From Nitrospinaceae bacterium (GTDB taxonomy: Bacteria > Nitrospinota > Nitrospinia > Nitrospinales > VA-1), in NCBI GenBank assembly GCA_029937655.1, contig JAPYPK010000007.1:1-17497 (forward strand): a DNA stretch of 17,497 bases. Direction: 5' to 3'. A program made the translations under genes and the position numbers. Numbering within the stretch: position 1 is the stretch's first letter; the number at the start of each line of letters is the position of its first letter. Shown here piece by piece: positions 1 to 7,089 of this stretch. A model generated the notes under the pieces. That model was not told where the DNA came from and did no database searches. It saw nothing but the letters and a program-made list of their open reading frames with translations.

Positions 1-49
1 TCGCCGCCGTGAAAGGGCGGTGTCCTGGGCCAGGCTAGACGATGGGGAC
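1..49 (-). tRNA. tRNA-Glu (UUC), 3' part cut off by window edge
   Basis: Read on the minus strand, this begins GTCCCCATCGTCTAG and runs through a D-arm and a complete anticodon arm. The anticodon stem CCGCC/GGCGG encloses the loop CTTTCAC, which gives anticodon TTC (Glu). The variable region, T-arm and acceptor 3' half lie outside the window. It sits 32 nt downstream of tRNA-Lys on the same strand, so the two are almost certainly co-transcribed and cut from one precursor. Confidence 0.88.
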
Positions 50-81
50 TTTTTCGCAAAACATCATAACTATAAGAAAAG

Positions 82-154
82 TGAGCCGCGAAGGGATCGA
101 ACCTTCGACCACTTGATTAAAAATCAAGTGCTCTACCAACTGAGCTAGCGGCCC
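82..154 (-). tRNA. tRNA-Lys (UUU)
   Basis: A complete 73-nt cloverleaf on the minus strand. The acceptor stem GGGCCGC pairs with GCGGCTC (one G-U pair) and is followed by discriminator A. The D-arm is GCTC/GAGC. The anticodon stem CTTGA/TCAAG has loop TTTTTAA, giving anticodon TTT (Lys). The T-arm is GAAGG-TTCGATC-CCTTC. The 3' CCA is not encoded (the next bases are CTT), so a CCA-adding enzyme is needed. It is the first gene of a tRNA-Lys/tRNA-Glu operon driven by the promoter at 172-200. Confidence 0.97.
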
Positions 155-171
155 ATAATAGGCGAACGGTA

Positions 172-200
172 AAAATATCAAACCTATAATAACATGTCAA
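172..200 (-). promoter_or_regulatory. sigma70 promoter of the tRNA-Lys/tRNA-Glu operon
   Basis: On the minus strand a perfect -35 box TTGACA (195-200) is followed after exactly 17 nt by TATTTT (172-177). Transcription would start near 165, about 10 nt upstream of the mature tRNA-Lys 5' end. It matches the housekeeping consensus better than any other promoter candidate in the window. Confidence 0.8.
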
Positions 201-212
201 TTATTTATTATC

Positions 213-241
213 TTGATTTTAAGGTGAGTGGCTAATATTAT
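213..241 (+). promoter_or_regulatory. candidate sigma70 promoter for ilvE
   Basis: TTGATT (213-218) and TATTAT (236-241) are separated by 17 nt, with a start expected near 248 and a leader of about 37 nt before the TTG codon of ilvE. It lies back to back with the tRNA promoter. Two mismatches in each region of AT-rich DNA leave room for chance. Confidence 0.45.
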
Positions 242-284
242 TAAGGATTAACGCTTATCAACGTGATCAAGGAAAGGCTTTAAG

Positions 285-1202
285 TTGGAGAAATCAGAAA
301 AAATTTGGCTTGACGGGAGTTTTGTCCCATGGGATGAAGCTAATGTGCACGTCTTAACTCACACTCTCCACTATGGGCTCGGGGTATTTGAAGGCATTCG
401 CTGTTATCAGGTAAAAAAGAATAAATCTGCTGTTTTTCGTTTACAGGAACATATCGATCGCTTATTTGACTCTGCAATCGTATTGGGTATTGATGTTCCT
501 TTTTCAAAAAAAGAAATTATTACTGCTGTTTTGCAAGTTGTTAAAAAAAATAAATTAGAAGAATGTTACATCCGTCCAATCGTTTTCCTTGGGCATAACC
601 AAATGGGCCTTAACCCTCGCGGAGTCGATGTTCGTGTTGCTATTGCCGCTTGGCCTTGGGGGGCTTACCTAGGCGATGAAGGAATTAATCGGGGCATCCG
701 AGTTCGCATCTCATCATTTACAAGGCATCACGTAAATATAAATATGACACGAGCCAAAGCCTGCGGTTATTACGTCAACTCCATTCTTGCTAAATCAGAA
801 GCTGTCCGTGATGGTTATGATGAGGCCATCTTGCTAGATCCACAAGGCTATGTTTCAGAAGGTTCTGGCGAAAATATATTTCTTTTGTCAAAAGGCCGAC
901 TTAAAACCCCAGACTTATCCTGTTCCAATCTGGAAGGAATCACGCGTGACTCTGTTTTTGAAATCGCAAAACATTTAAAAGTTGATGTTGAAGAGGGCCG
1001 TATCACAAGGGACGAACTTTATATTGCCGACGAAGTTTTTCTAACAGGAACAGCAGCAGAAATCACCCCTGTACGGGAAATCGATAACCGTACAATAGGT
1101 AATGGCAAAAGAGGAAAAACCACAGGTCGTATTCAAAAGATATTCTTCGAAATAGTACACGGGAACCACACTAAGTTTAACAAGTGGTTATCCAATATAT
1201 AA
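285..1202 (+). CDS. ilvE: branched-chain amino acid aminotransferase IlvE
   Basis: A fold-type IV, PLP-dependent transaminase of 305 residues, the usual length for bacterial IlvE. It catalyses the reversible transfer of an amino group between glutamate and the keto acids of Leu, Ile and Val, the last step of branched-chain amino acid synthesis in the cytosol. Visible motifs are an N-terminal HYGLGVFEGIR (29-39), the catalytic PLP-binding lysine in RAKACGYY (K158) and the cofactor-phosphate motif SEGSGENIF (191-199). A glycine/threonine segment FLTGTAAEITPV near 252 is also typical. The start is TTG; GGAAAGG at 271-277 serves as ribosome binding site 7 nt upstream, and no ATG lies near. D-amino-acid aminotransferase and aminodeoxychorismate lyase share the fold, but the overall pattern is that of IlvE. 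Confidence 0.93.
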   Translation: MEKSEKIWLDGSFVPWDEANVHVLTHTLHYGLGVFEGIRCYQVKKNKSAVFRLQEHIDRLFDSAIVLGIDVPFSKKEIITAVLQVVKKNKLEECYIRPIVFLGHNQMGLNPRGVDVRVAIAAWPWGAYLGDEGINRGIRVRISSFTRHHVNINMTRAKACGYYVNSILAKSEAVRDGYDEAILLDPQGYVSEGSGENIFLLSKGRLKTPDLSCSNLEGITRDSVFEIAKHLKVDVEEGRITRDELYIADEVFLTGTAAEITPVREIDNRTIGNGKRGKTTGRIQKIFFEIVHGNHTKFNKWLSNI

Positions 1203-1230
1203 GAATTTATTCGTAGGTAATTTTAAAAAA

Positions 1231-1254
1231 TTCATCCACAAAGGAGTGGGTGAA
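1231..1254 (-). terminator. 9-bp hairpin; U-tract only on the minus strand
   Basis: TTCATCCAC (1231-1239) and GTGGGTGAA (1246-1254) form a nine-pair stem with one G-T pair and a 6-nt loop, in the gap between ilvE and fmdB. Read on the minus strand the hairpin is followed by TTTTTT (1225-1230), the layout of an intrinsic terminator for transcription coming from the right. On the plus strand there is no U-tract, so it could be an mRNA-stability or processing hairpin there. Confidence 0.4.
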
Positions 1255-1307
1255 ACTGTGATAAACATGCCTACAATCATCGTTGTTTTTTAAGGAGCCA
1301 TCAATCG

Positions 1308-1712
1308 ATGCCTATTTACGAATATGAATGCAAAAAATGCAACACCACTTTTGAGGCAATGCAATCCATTTCTGCTAAACCATTGAGAAACTGTACTGCC
1401 CCAAGTTGCAAGGGTAAGGTACACCGGCTGGTATCTGCCTCTGGTTTTATACTTAAGGGTTCCGGATGGTATACATCTGATTATCCGTCAGAAGCTCGGA
1501 AAAAAGGATGGGAATCCGAGGGTAAGAACACCACAGCCAACAAGAGCACAAGTGCTGATGGAGAAACTTCTAGTGAAAAAACCCCTTCCCCTTCTGCATC
1601 TCAGGCTCCAACTCCTAATGAAAAAACAGCTACCAAACCAGCCCCGAAAAAACCTACCCAGAAAAGCCCTTATTCCGGGGGTAAAAAGTCTCGCGCTAAA
1701 ACCGCCACCTAA
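1308..1712 (+). CDS. FmdB-family zinc-ribbon protein with Ser/Thr/Pro/Lys tail
   Basis: A 134-residue protein. The first ~60 residues are a standard FmdB-type (CxxC_CxxC_SSSS) zinc ribbon. It begins MPIYEYECKKC, with C8/C11 as one pair and C28/C34 as the other, followed by VHRLVSASGFILKGSGWY, a typical FmdB segment. The family is widespread and its role is poorly defined; the name comes from a putative regulator of formamidase expression. The remaining ~70 residues are low-complexity (Ser, Thr, Pro, Lys, Ala) and probably disordered, with a basic end (GGKKSRAK). The ATG is preceded by AAGGAG (1292-1297) at 10 nt. The kinase gene follows after 16 nt, so they are likely co-transcribed. Confidence 0.88.
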   Translation: MPIYEYECKKCNTTFEAMQSISAKPLRNCTAPSCKGKVHRLVSASGFILKGSGWYTSDYPSEARKKGWESEGKNTTANKSTSADGETSSEKTPSPSASQAPTPNEKTATKPAPKKPTQKSPYSGGKKSRAKTAT

Positions 1713-1728
1713 CACTAATGGAGGCTAG

Positions 1729-2814
1729 ATGGTAGAGTCTGAAAATTTTTATCAAAATATTTTCACCTCGCTTGTTGATGGAATTCTTATCATTTCAGCC
1801 GACCTTAAGGTAACCAAAGTTAATCAAGCTTCGGAAGAAATTTTTCAACGTTCACGACGTTCCCTTGAAGGGGGATCTCTGTCGAAGCTATTCCCCGACC
1901 AACCAAATATAATTAAAAAAGCGCGCCAATCCATTACCGAGGGAATTTCATTTCATCATGTAGAGGGAATTGGGTGTCACAAATCAAAGAATGAGCGATT
2001 CACTGTCAACCTTACTTTTTCGCCATTAATAAAGGATGACCTCGAAATCACAGCTGGGCTCATTTTAATACAAGACACCAGCCTCATCAAAGAGCTTCAA
2101 GAAATTTCTCAACAAACAGAACATTTATCTACTCTTAGCACCCTTACAGCTGGCATGGCACATGAAATTCGAAATCCTCTCAGTGGCATCAGGGGCTCAG
2201 CACAATTACTTTTAAAAGATCTAAAAAATAACGGCCAACGTGAGTATATGGAAATAGTGATAGAAGAAGTAGATCGAATAAACCGTCTAGTAAAGAAAAT
2301 GATGGACCTAACCCGCCCTGCTTTAAATGATTTTAAACCAACGAATATCCATCAAGTACTAGAGGAAATTCTTATCCTCGAAAAAGGATCCCTTGAAATG
2401 AAAGAGGGTGCATTCGTTCAAGTCTATGACCCCAGCATACCAACTATCGAGGCAAATAAGGACGAGCTTAAACAGGTATTTCTCAATTTGGTTAAAAATG
2501 CCGTGGAAGCTTCACCTAAGGGAGGGCAAGTTCGTATCTCCACCCAATATAACACTGATTACACCTTTCGAAAAAATAAGGATACCTTGTCCTCGCACAA
2601 TATAGTTGTGAAGATTACTGATTTTGGCCTTGGGATGACTACCGCCACTATAAAAAAATTATTTACTCCTTTTTTTACAACAAAAAAAAGAGGGTCCGGT
2701 CTGGGGATGGCCGTTTCACTTAAAATTATAGAAAATCATCATGGAAAAATTAAAGTCACCTCGAAAGAGAATATTGGCACGGATATTCAAGTATTTCTTC
2801 CTGTAAACAAATAA
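1729..2814 (+). CDS. NtrB-like soluble sensor histidine kinase (PAS-HisKA-HATPase)
   Basis: A 361-residue cytosolic kinase without membrane segments. An N-terminal PAS domain (about 1-120) is followed by the HisKA dimerisation helix with the H-box AGMAHEIRNPLSG (phosphoryl-accepting H145). The C-terminal ATPase domain has the N-box LKQVFLNLVKNAVEAS, the G1 box DFGLGM, the F-box TPFFTTKKRGSGLGM and a G2 motif. The arrangement matches NtrB/GlnL and its relatives. The gene starts 16 nt after fmdB, with GGAGG at 1720-1724, and ends 16 nt before the NtrC-like gene, so the two form a cognate pair. The PAS domain shows no recognisable cofactor signature by eye, so the signal is unknown; nitrogen status is only one possibility. 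Confidence 0.93.
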   Translation: MVESENFYQNIFTSLVDGILIISADLKVTKVNQASEEIFQRSRRSLEGGSLSKLFPDQPNIIKKARQSITEGISFHHVEGIGCHKSKNERFTVNLTFSPLIKDDLEITAGLILIQDTSLIKELQEISQQTEHLSTLSTLTAGMAHEIRNPLSGIRGSAQLLLKDLKNNGQREYMEIVIEEVDRINRLVKKMMDLTRPALNDFKPTNIHQVLEEILILEKGSLEMKEGAFVQVYDPSIPTIEANKDELKQVFLNLVKNAVEASPKGGQVRISTQYNTDYTFRKNKDTLSSHNIVVKITDFGLGMTTATIKKLFTPFFTTKKRGSGLGMAVSLKIIENHHGKIKVTSKENIGTDIQVFLPVNK

Positions 2815-2830
2815 ATGGTAGGATGGCCTA

Positions 2831-4276
2831 ATGAATGATGCGCAAAAAATTCTTATTGTTGATGACGAGGAAAATATTCGGCGGATATTTAAAAAGGCTC
2901 TGGAAAAAAAGAATTACACTGTACATACTGCCAAAAATGCAGAAGAGGCTCTTCAAAAAATAAAAAATCAAAACTACCTCCTCATTTTTTCAGACATCTT
3001 CATGGATGAAATGAGTGGGCTTACCCTTCTTAAAGAAGTCAAAAAAATAAATCCTCAAGCTAAAATTGTAGTTATGACAGCTCAAGATACCATGAATAAT
3101 ACCATCGAAGCCATGCGAACAGGTGCTTACGACTACATTAGTAAGCCTTTTGACTTTGAAACTGTCTATGCCTTGGTAGACCGAGTTGAAGCAAGTAGAG
3201 ATGTTCAAATCCCATCACGACCCAAAATAGAGAAGGAAATAGAAGGGCATTCCGTTAGATCAATTGTAGGAAAAAATAAGGTGATGCAGAATATTTTTAA
3301 AACTATCGGCAAATCTGCTTCATCTGACCTCTCGGTACTCATTACAGGAGAAAGCGGTACTGGCAAAGAAATGATTGCTGAGACCATGCATTATTACTCC
3401 AAACGAAAGGACCATCCTTTTATCTGTATCAACTGTGCTGCTATTTCAAGAGAACTTCTTGAGTCCGAACTATTCGGCCATGAAAAGGGTTCCTTTACCG
3501 GAGCAGTCGATCAAAAAAAAGGGAAGTTCGAAATAGCTAAAGGAGGCACTCTTTTTCTAGATGAAATTGGTGATATGGAACTTGCTCTCCAAGCAAAAAT
3601 CCTTCGGGTACTGCAAAACAAAGATTTTTATCGAGTTGGGGGAAAGGAAATTCTTCAAGCGAACGTAAGAATTATCGCCGCCACCAATCAAAACTTAGAA
3701 GAACTGATGGAACAAAAACGGTTTCGCGAAGACTTGTTTCACAGGCTCAACGTCATCAATATATCCATTCCTCCACTTCGTGAGCGAATGGAAGATGTAA
3801 CCCTCCTAGCAAACCATTTTTTAAAGAAAAACACAACGGACCTAATTCAAGGAGAAACATATCTCTCTTCCGAAACTGTTGAAATTCTTAATAGCTATTC
3901 TTGGAGAGGGAATATTCGGGAACTTGAAAACGTCATTCAACGTGCCGTTGTTTTAGCTAGAACTGGACCCATTCTTTCCGAACATCTTCCAGAGCATATT
4001 ATTCCAGACAACTTCAATACCACAGAAATCGATGGCCTCTTGAGTAATCGTTTCAGGCAATTGATTCTTGAGTTCTTCCTGAAAAACCAAGAAACTAAGG
4101 ACGGAAATATTTACGAGGAGATTATTCAATTAGTCGAGAAACAACTTTTTGAAGTTGCCCTCGAAAAACACTCGGGGAAACAAATCTCTGTCGCTAAAGC
4201 CCTTGGGATCAACCGTAACACTCTGAAGCGGAAAATAGATGCCATGAAGATTGAAATAAAAAAAATTAGCCCTTAA
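2831..4276 (+). CDS. NtrC-family sigma54-dependent response regulator
   Basis: A 481-residue activator in three parts. The receiver domain (1-120) has acidic pocket D11/D12, phospho-acceptor D55, T83 and K105. The AAA+ sigma54-interaction domain (about 143-380) has Walker A GESGTGKE (173-180), the L1-loop motif GSFTGA (220-225), Walker B GGTLFLDE (238-245) and an arginine-finger region FREDLFHRLNV. The Fis-type helix-turn-helix at the C-terminus reads ISVAKALGINRNTLKRKI. The L1 loop carries Ser in place of the Ala of the usual GAFTGA, a tolerated variant in some family members. Such proteins bind enhancers and open sigma54 promoters when phosphorylated. I found no -24/-12 sigma54 promoter in the gaps of this window, so the targets probably lie elsewhere. 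Confidence 0.93.
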   Translation: MNDAQKILIVDDEENIRRIFKKALEKKNYTVHTAKNAEEALQKIKNQNYLLIFSDIFMDEMSGLTLLKEVKKINPQAKIVVMTAQDTMNNTIEAMRTGAYDYISKPFDFETVYALVDRVEASRDVQIPSRPKIEKEIEGHSVRSIVGKNKVMQNIFKTIGKSASSDLSVLITGESGTGKEMIAETMHYYSKRKDHPFICINCAAISRELLESELFGHEKGSFTGAVDQKKGKFEIAKGGTLFLDEIGDMELALQAKILRVLQNKDFYRVGGKEILQANVRIIAATNQNLEELMEQKRFREDLFHRLNVINISIPPLRERMEDVTLLANHFLKKNTTDLIQGETYLSSETVEILNSYSWRGNIRELENVIQRAVVLARTGPILSEHLPEHIIPDNFNTTEIDGLLSNRFRQLILEFFLKNQETKDGNIYEEIIQLVEKQLFEVALEKHSGKQISVAKALGINRNTLKRKIDAMKIEIKKISP

Positions 4277-4299
4277 AAGCTGCCCATAAGGAAAATCTT

Positions 4300-5259
4300 T
4301 TGCAAAACCGAGCAATCTCTTCTTATCAGACACCATCAGGACAAAGAGTAGAAATTCTCAAACAATCCTTTCCATCTTTTCGAAAACGACCGATTAAGAG
4401 GGTCGCTTTTGTCTCCGGACTTCATGGAAACGAATTAGAAGGTGTATACATTTGTCACCTTCTAACCAAACATCTAAGTGAACTACAAAGGACTCAACCA
4501 GAAGCATTTCAAGGTGAAGTACATATTTACCCAACAGTTAACCCGCAAGCAACTTCAATTGGAACTCGTTTATGGCCATTTCTTTCAATTGATTATAATC
4601 GCCAGTTTGGGGGATCTGATGGCAATTCCCTAGCATCCAAATGTGCTCAGGAATTAATGCATGACCTGAAATCCTCTGCTGATATTGTGATCGATTTTCA
4701 CGCCAGCAATCTACATCTCAAGGAAACCCCCCAAATAAGAATCACCGAAGGTTTTCACAAAAAACTTATCCCCCTTGGCGTTCATTGCAATATCGACCTT
4801 ATCTGGGTTCACCCTCAATTTCCTATGTTCAAATCAACATTAGGTTACAACATGAACCAATCTAAAATACCGACGTTGATCATTGAAACTGGGATTGCCT
4901 TGCGCATCAATCAGAATTTTTCAAACCGTATCTTGTTAGGTATGTTGAACCTCCTATATCAAGTGGGAGTAGTAGTAACAAATAACCCTCCGGTTTCAGT
5001 TAGTCATCCAATAATCGTTCAACCTTCCCAGGTTATCCAAGTTCACTCCAAATACGCAGGATTGTTTATCGGACATACTGACATCAAAAAAAACATTGCC
5101 AAGGGAGAAGTGATCGGCGAAGTGGTGAATGCAAAAAATGGTCTAATTTTACAGGAAGTGACAGCGCCTGAAAGTGGGTTTCTTTTCACTGTGCGCGAAC
5201 ACCCCCTTGTTTATCCAGGCGCACTTCTAGGTAGAATCGCTAAAGGTATAATAACGTGA
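4300..5259 (+). CDS. succinylglutamate desuccinylase/aspartoacylase-family zinc deacylase (intact active site)
   Basis: A 319-residue member of the M14-like AstE/AspA family, zinc enzymes that hydrolyse N-acyl amino acids. All key residues are present: zinc ligands H42 and E45 in GLHGNELEG, third ligand H134 in IDFHAS, the substrate-binding Asn-Arg in DYNRQF (100-101), and the proposed general base Glu in LIIETG (E196). The last ~90 residues form a beta-rich domain with a lipoyl-like turn (KGEVIGEV), common in this family. The start is TTG, with AAGGA at 4288-4292 at 7 nt; the next in-frame Met is over 100 residues on. The gene lies 23 nt after the NtrC-like gene and overlaps the next by 4 nt. 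The substrate is unknown. Confidence 0.85.
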   Translation: MQNRAISSYQTPSGQRVEILKQSFPSFRKRPIKRVAFVSGLHGNELEGVYICHLLTKHLSELQRTQPEAFQGEVHIYPTVNPQATSIGTRLWPFLSIDYNRQFGGSDGNSLASKCAQELMHDLKSSADIVIDFHASNLHLKETPQIRITEGFHKKLIPLGVHCNIDLIWVHPQFPMFKSTLGYNMNQSKIPTLIIETGIALRINQNFSNRILLGMLNLLYQVGVVVTNNPPVSVSHPIIVQPSQVIQVHSKYAGLFIGHTDIKKNIAKGEVIGEVVNAKNGLILQEVTAPESGFLFTVREHPLVYPGALLGRIAKGIIT

Positions 5260-6224
5260 AAGAAACAATTCTATCTATTCAATCGCCCCTTGGTCCTCCA
5301 ACCGAACTTGCACAATTCACTTGGAGAGGGACTCAACCAAAAAAAACTATTTCAATTGTTTCTGGAGTTCAAGGGAACCACCTAAACGGCATTTACCTTT
5401 GTTCGCGACTTGTTCGTTTTCTTAACTCAGTGGAATCTGGAAATGAACCAGGTTACTATTTAAAAGGTGTGATAAAAATCATACCTACGATCAATCTTCC
5501 CGCTATCCAAGAAGGTAAAGGCCTGTGGTCCTTCCACGATTTGGACATGAACCTTGCGTTTCCGGGAAACGACCAAGGTGAAGTTCCCGAACAAATTGCC
5601 GCCACTGTCTGTCGACAAACAAATGACTCTCAGTTTGGAATTATTCTTCAAAGTGGAGACACTCATTATGATGATGCTCCTCATTTACTCTGCCTAAACC
5701 CTGATGGCCTTGCTAAAAATTTCGCAAGAAGCCTCGCCATCAAAAACGCTCGAGAACCAAAAACCTCATCTACCTTCAGGTTTTGCCTTTATGACCAATG
5801 GGTGGATCAAATGATTACTTCTGTAATTCTTTCTGCAGGAAAACCTAACCACTTGGACATACCTCTTTGCGAAAATATACTTCCTGGACTTATCAATAGT
5901 CTTCTGTGGTCAGAAGTTTTGGGCAATAACCAAAAAAAACCGATTAAATATCAAATGAAATTTAATAGACAATCTAACGAAGAGTTTGTAACCTCCCACG
6001 CAGGCGGTTTTTTCATCCCAACAGTTAAACTCGGTTCAGAAGTTACAAAAGGACAAAAGATCGGAGAAATAGTAGACATACATTCAAATACTACTCTTGA
6101 ATCAATTTTATCCAGTTCGAATGGGTATTTGGTTACCTTACGTCATCATCCTATGGTTTACCAAAGTGAACTATTAGCCACCTTGTTAGGTAAACCGAAA
6201 TTCCCTTTTTGGCCTATTAAATAA
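5256..6224 (+). CDS. aspartoacylase-family paralogue lacking catalytic residues (probable pseudoenzyme)
   Basis: A 322-residue protein of the same fold and length as its upstream neighbour, with matching landmarks: SIVSGVQGNHLNGIYLC for the zinc-site strand, IIPTIN, LDMNLAFPG, and a C-terminal VTKGQKIGEI...GYLVTLRHHPMVYQSELLA. The catalytic residues are replaced. The H-x-x-E pair reads Q39 and H42, the DFHAS histidine is replaced in LQSGDTH, the substrate-binding Asn-Arg reads Asn-Leu, and no IETG glutamate is seen. The GTG start overlaps the preceding stop (GTGA), so translation is coupled and both proteins should be made in similar amounts. This suggests a heterodimer in which this subunit is structural or regulatory. 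A changed metal site is an alternative. Confidence 0.8.
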   Translation: MKETILSIQSPLGPPTELAQFTWRGTQPKKTISIVSGVQGNHLNGIYLCSRLVRFLNSVESGNEPGYYLKGVIKIIPTINLPAIQEGKGLWSFHDLDMNLAFPGNDQGEVPEQIAATVCRQTNDSQFGIILQSGDTHYDDAPHLLCLNPDGLAKNFARSLAIKNAREPKTSSTFRFCLYDQWVDQMITSVILSAGKPNHLDIPLCENILPGLINSLLWSEVLGNNQKKPIKYQMKFNRQSNEEFVTSHAGGFFIPTVKLGSEVTKGQKIGEIVDIHSNTTLESILSSSNGYLVTLRHHPMVYQSELLATLLGKPKFPFWPIK

Positions 6225-6270
6225 TATGATCTCATTTCACAACCGAAAGAAGCTCCTATGACATTGAGTT

Positions 6271-7089
6271 ATGGATTTATTTTGGTTTATTCAATATCAA
6301 CTTAAACTCAACAATCTCATGGCCACGTCTAATTTATCAAGTCCGCTAGCAATAGAACAAACACCTGATGGGTACCGTTACTCCATTGAACCATTCTTGT
6401 TAGTGAACTTTGCAAGTTTATCAACGGGCAGCAGACTCCTAGACATTGGAACCGGATGCGGGATCATCCCTCTCCTTGCGTCAAGACAAGTAGAGTTAGG
6501 AAAAATTACAGCGATAGAAATTCAAAAATCTCTTTATGATCTCGCTGTTATCAATATGTCAAAGAACGGAATCTCAAACAAAGTAAGCCTTGTTCATGGT
6601 GACTTTACCGACTCGACACTGAACTCTAAAGATGGACTATTTGACACCGTAATTTCAAACCCACCATATCGAAAATTAAACACAGGGCGCATGAATCCGA
6701 GTCATGAAAAAGCGGTAGCACGGCACGAAATATATATGAATTTAAATTCACTTCTTACTAAAACAAGCAGTTTGTTAAAATACGGGGGGGCCTTGGTTAT
6801 GGCCTATCCACCCTTAAGACTAAAAGAAGTACAGGAAACGCTCTGCTCTCACAAATTATTTCCCTCAAGGCTTCGTTTTATACACGGTTCACGCGAGGCT
6901 GATGCTCGTATATTTTTAATTGAGTCTGTTAAAAACCGACAAGTAGAATGTGTCATAGAACCACCTCTATTTGTTTATAATAAAGATGGTTCGTATTCGA
7001 AAGAAATGGAAAAAGTTTATGCTTCCTTTAATTATTCTAGCTGGGGCGACAACATCCAACAAGAGCGATACCGCGATCGAATTAGCTGA
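6271..7089 (+). CDS. TrmN6/YfiC-like N6-adenine methyltransferase
   Basis: A class I SAM-dependent methyltransferase of 272 residues. Motif I is LLDIGTGCGIIPLLAS (56-71), the acidic loop is AIEIQ, and the catalytic NPPY (130-133) marks amino-group methylation of adenine. The segment MNPSHEKAVARHE after NPPY is typical of the TrmN6 (tRNA1Val A37) and related RNA methylases. The family commonly ends near PPLFVYNKDGSYSKEMEKVYA; here about 20 further residues are read beyond that point, running 71 nt into miaA. The start is uncertain: ATG 6271 gives the longest frame, and ATG 6319 (M17) is an alternative; neither has a strong ribosome binding site. The neighbouring MiaA modifies the same anticodon-loop region of tRNAs, so the pairing makes sense. 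Confidence 0.82.
   Translation: MDLFWFIQYQLKLNNLMATSNLSSPLAIEQTPDGYRYSIEPFLLVNFASLSTGSRLLDIGTGCGIIPLLASRQVELGKITAIEIQKSLYDLAVINMSKNGISNKVSLVHGDFTDSTLNSKDGLFDTVISNPPYRKLNTGRMNPSHEKAVARHEIYMNLNSLLTKTSSLLKYGGALVMAYPPLRLKEVQETLCSHKLFPSRLRFIHGSREADARIFLIESVKNRQVECVIEPPLFVYNKDGSYSKEMEKVYASFNYSSWGDNIQQERYRDRIS

Noticed and set aside
1488..1715. Minus-strand frame of 75 codons opposite fmdB
   Set aside because: Its Arg/Gly/Phe-rich composition mirrors the Pro/Lys/Ser-rich tail of fmdB on the other strand; it is a shadow of a low-complexity region.
5246..5251. TATAAT just before the second deacylase gene
   Set aside because: It lies within the end of the upstream coding sequence with no -35 box at the right distance; the GTGA overlap argues for coupling instead of a separate promoter.
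6971..7018. Start of the MiaA-Slt frame at ATG 6971
   Set aside because: The extra 16 residues (mostly Lys/Arg/Ile) are not MiaA-like and would extend the overlap with the methyltransferase gene to 119 nt; MLPLIILAG at 7019 matches the normal MiaA N-terminus.
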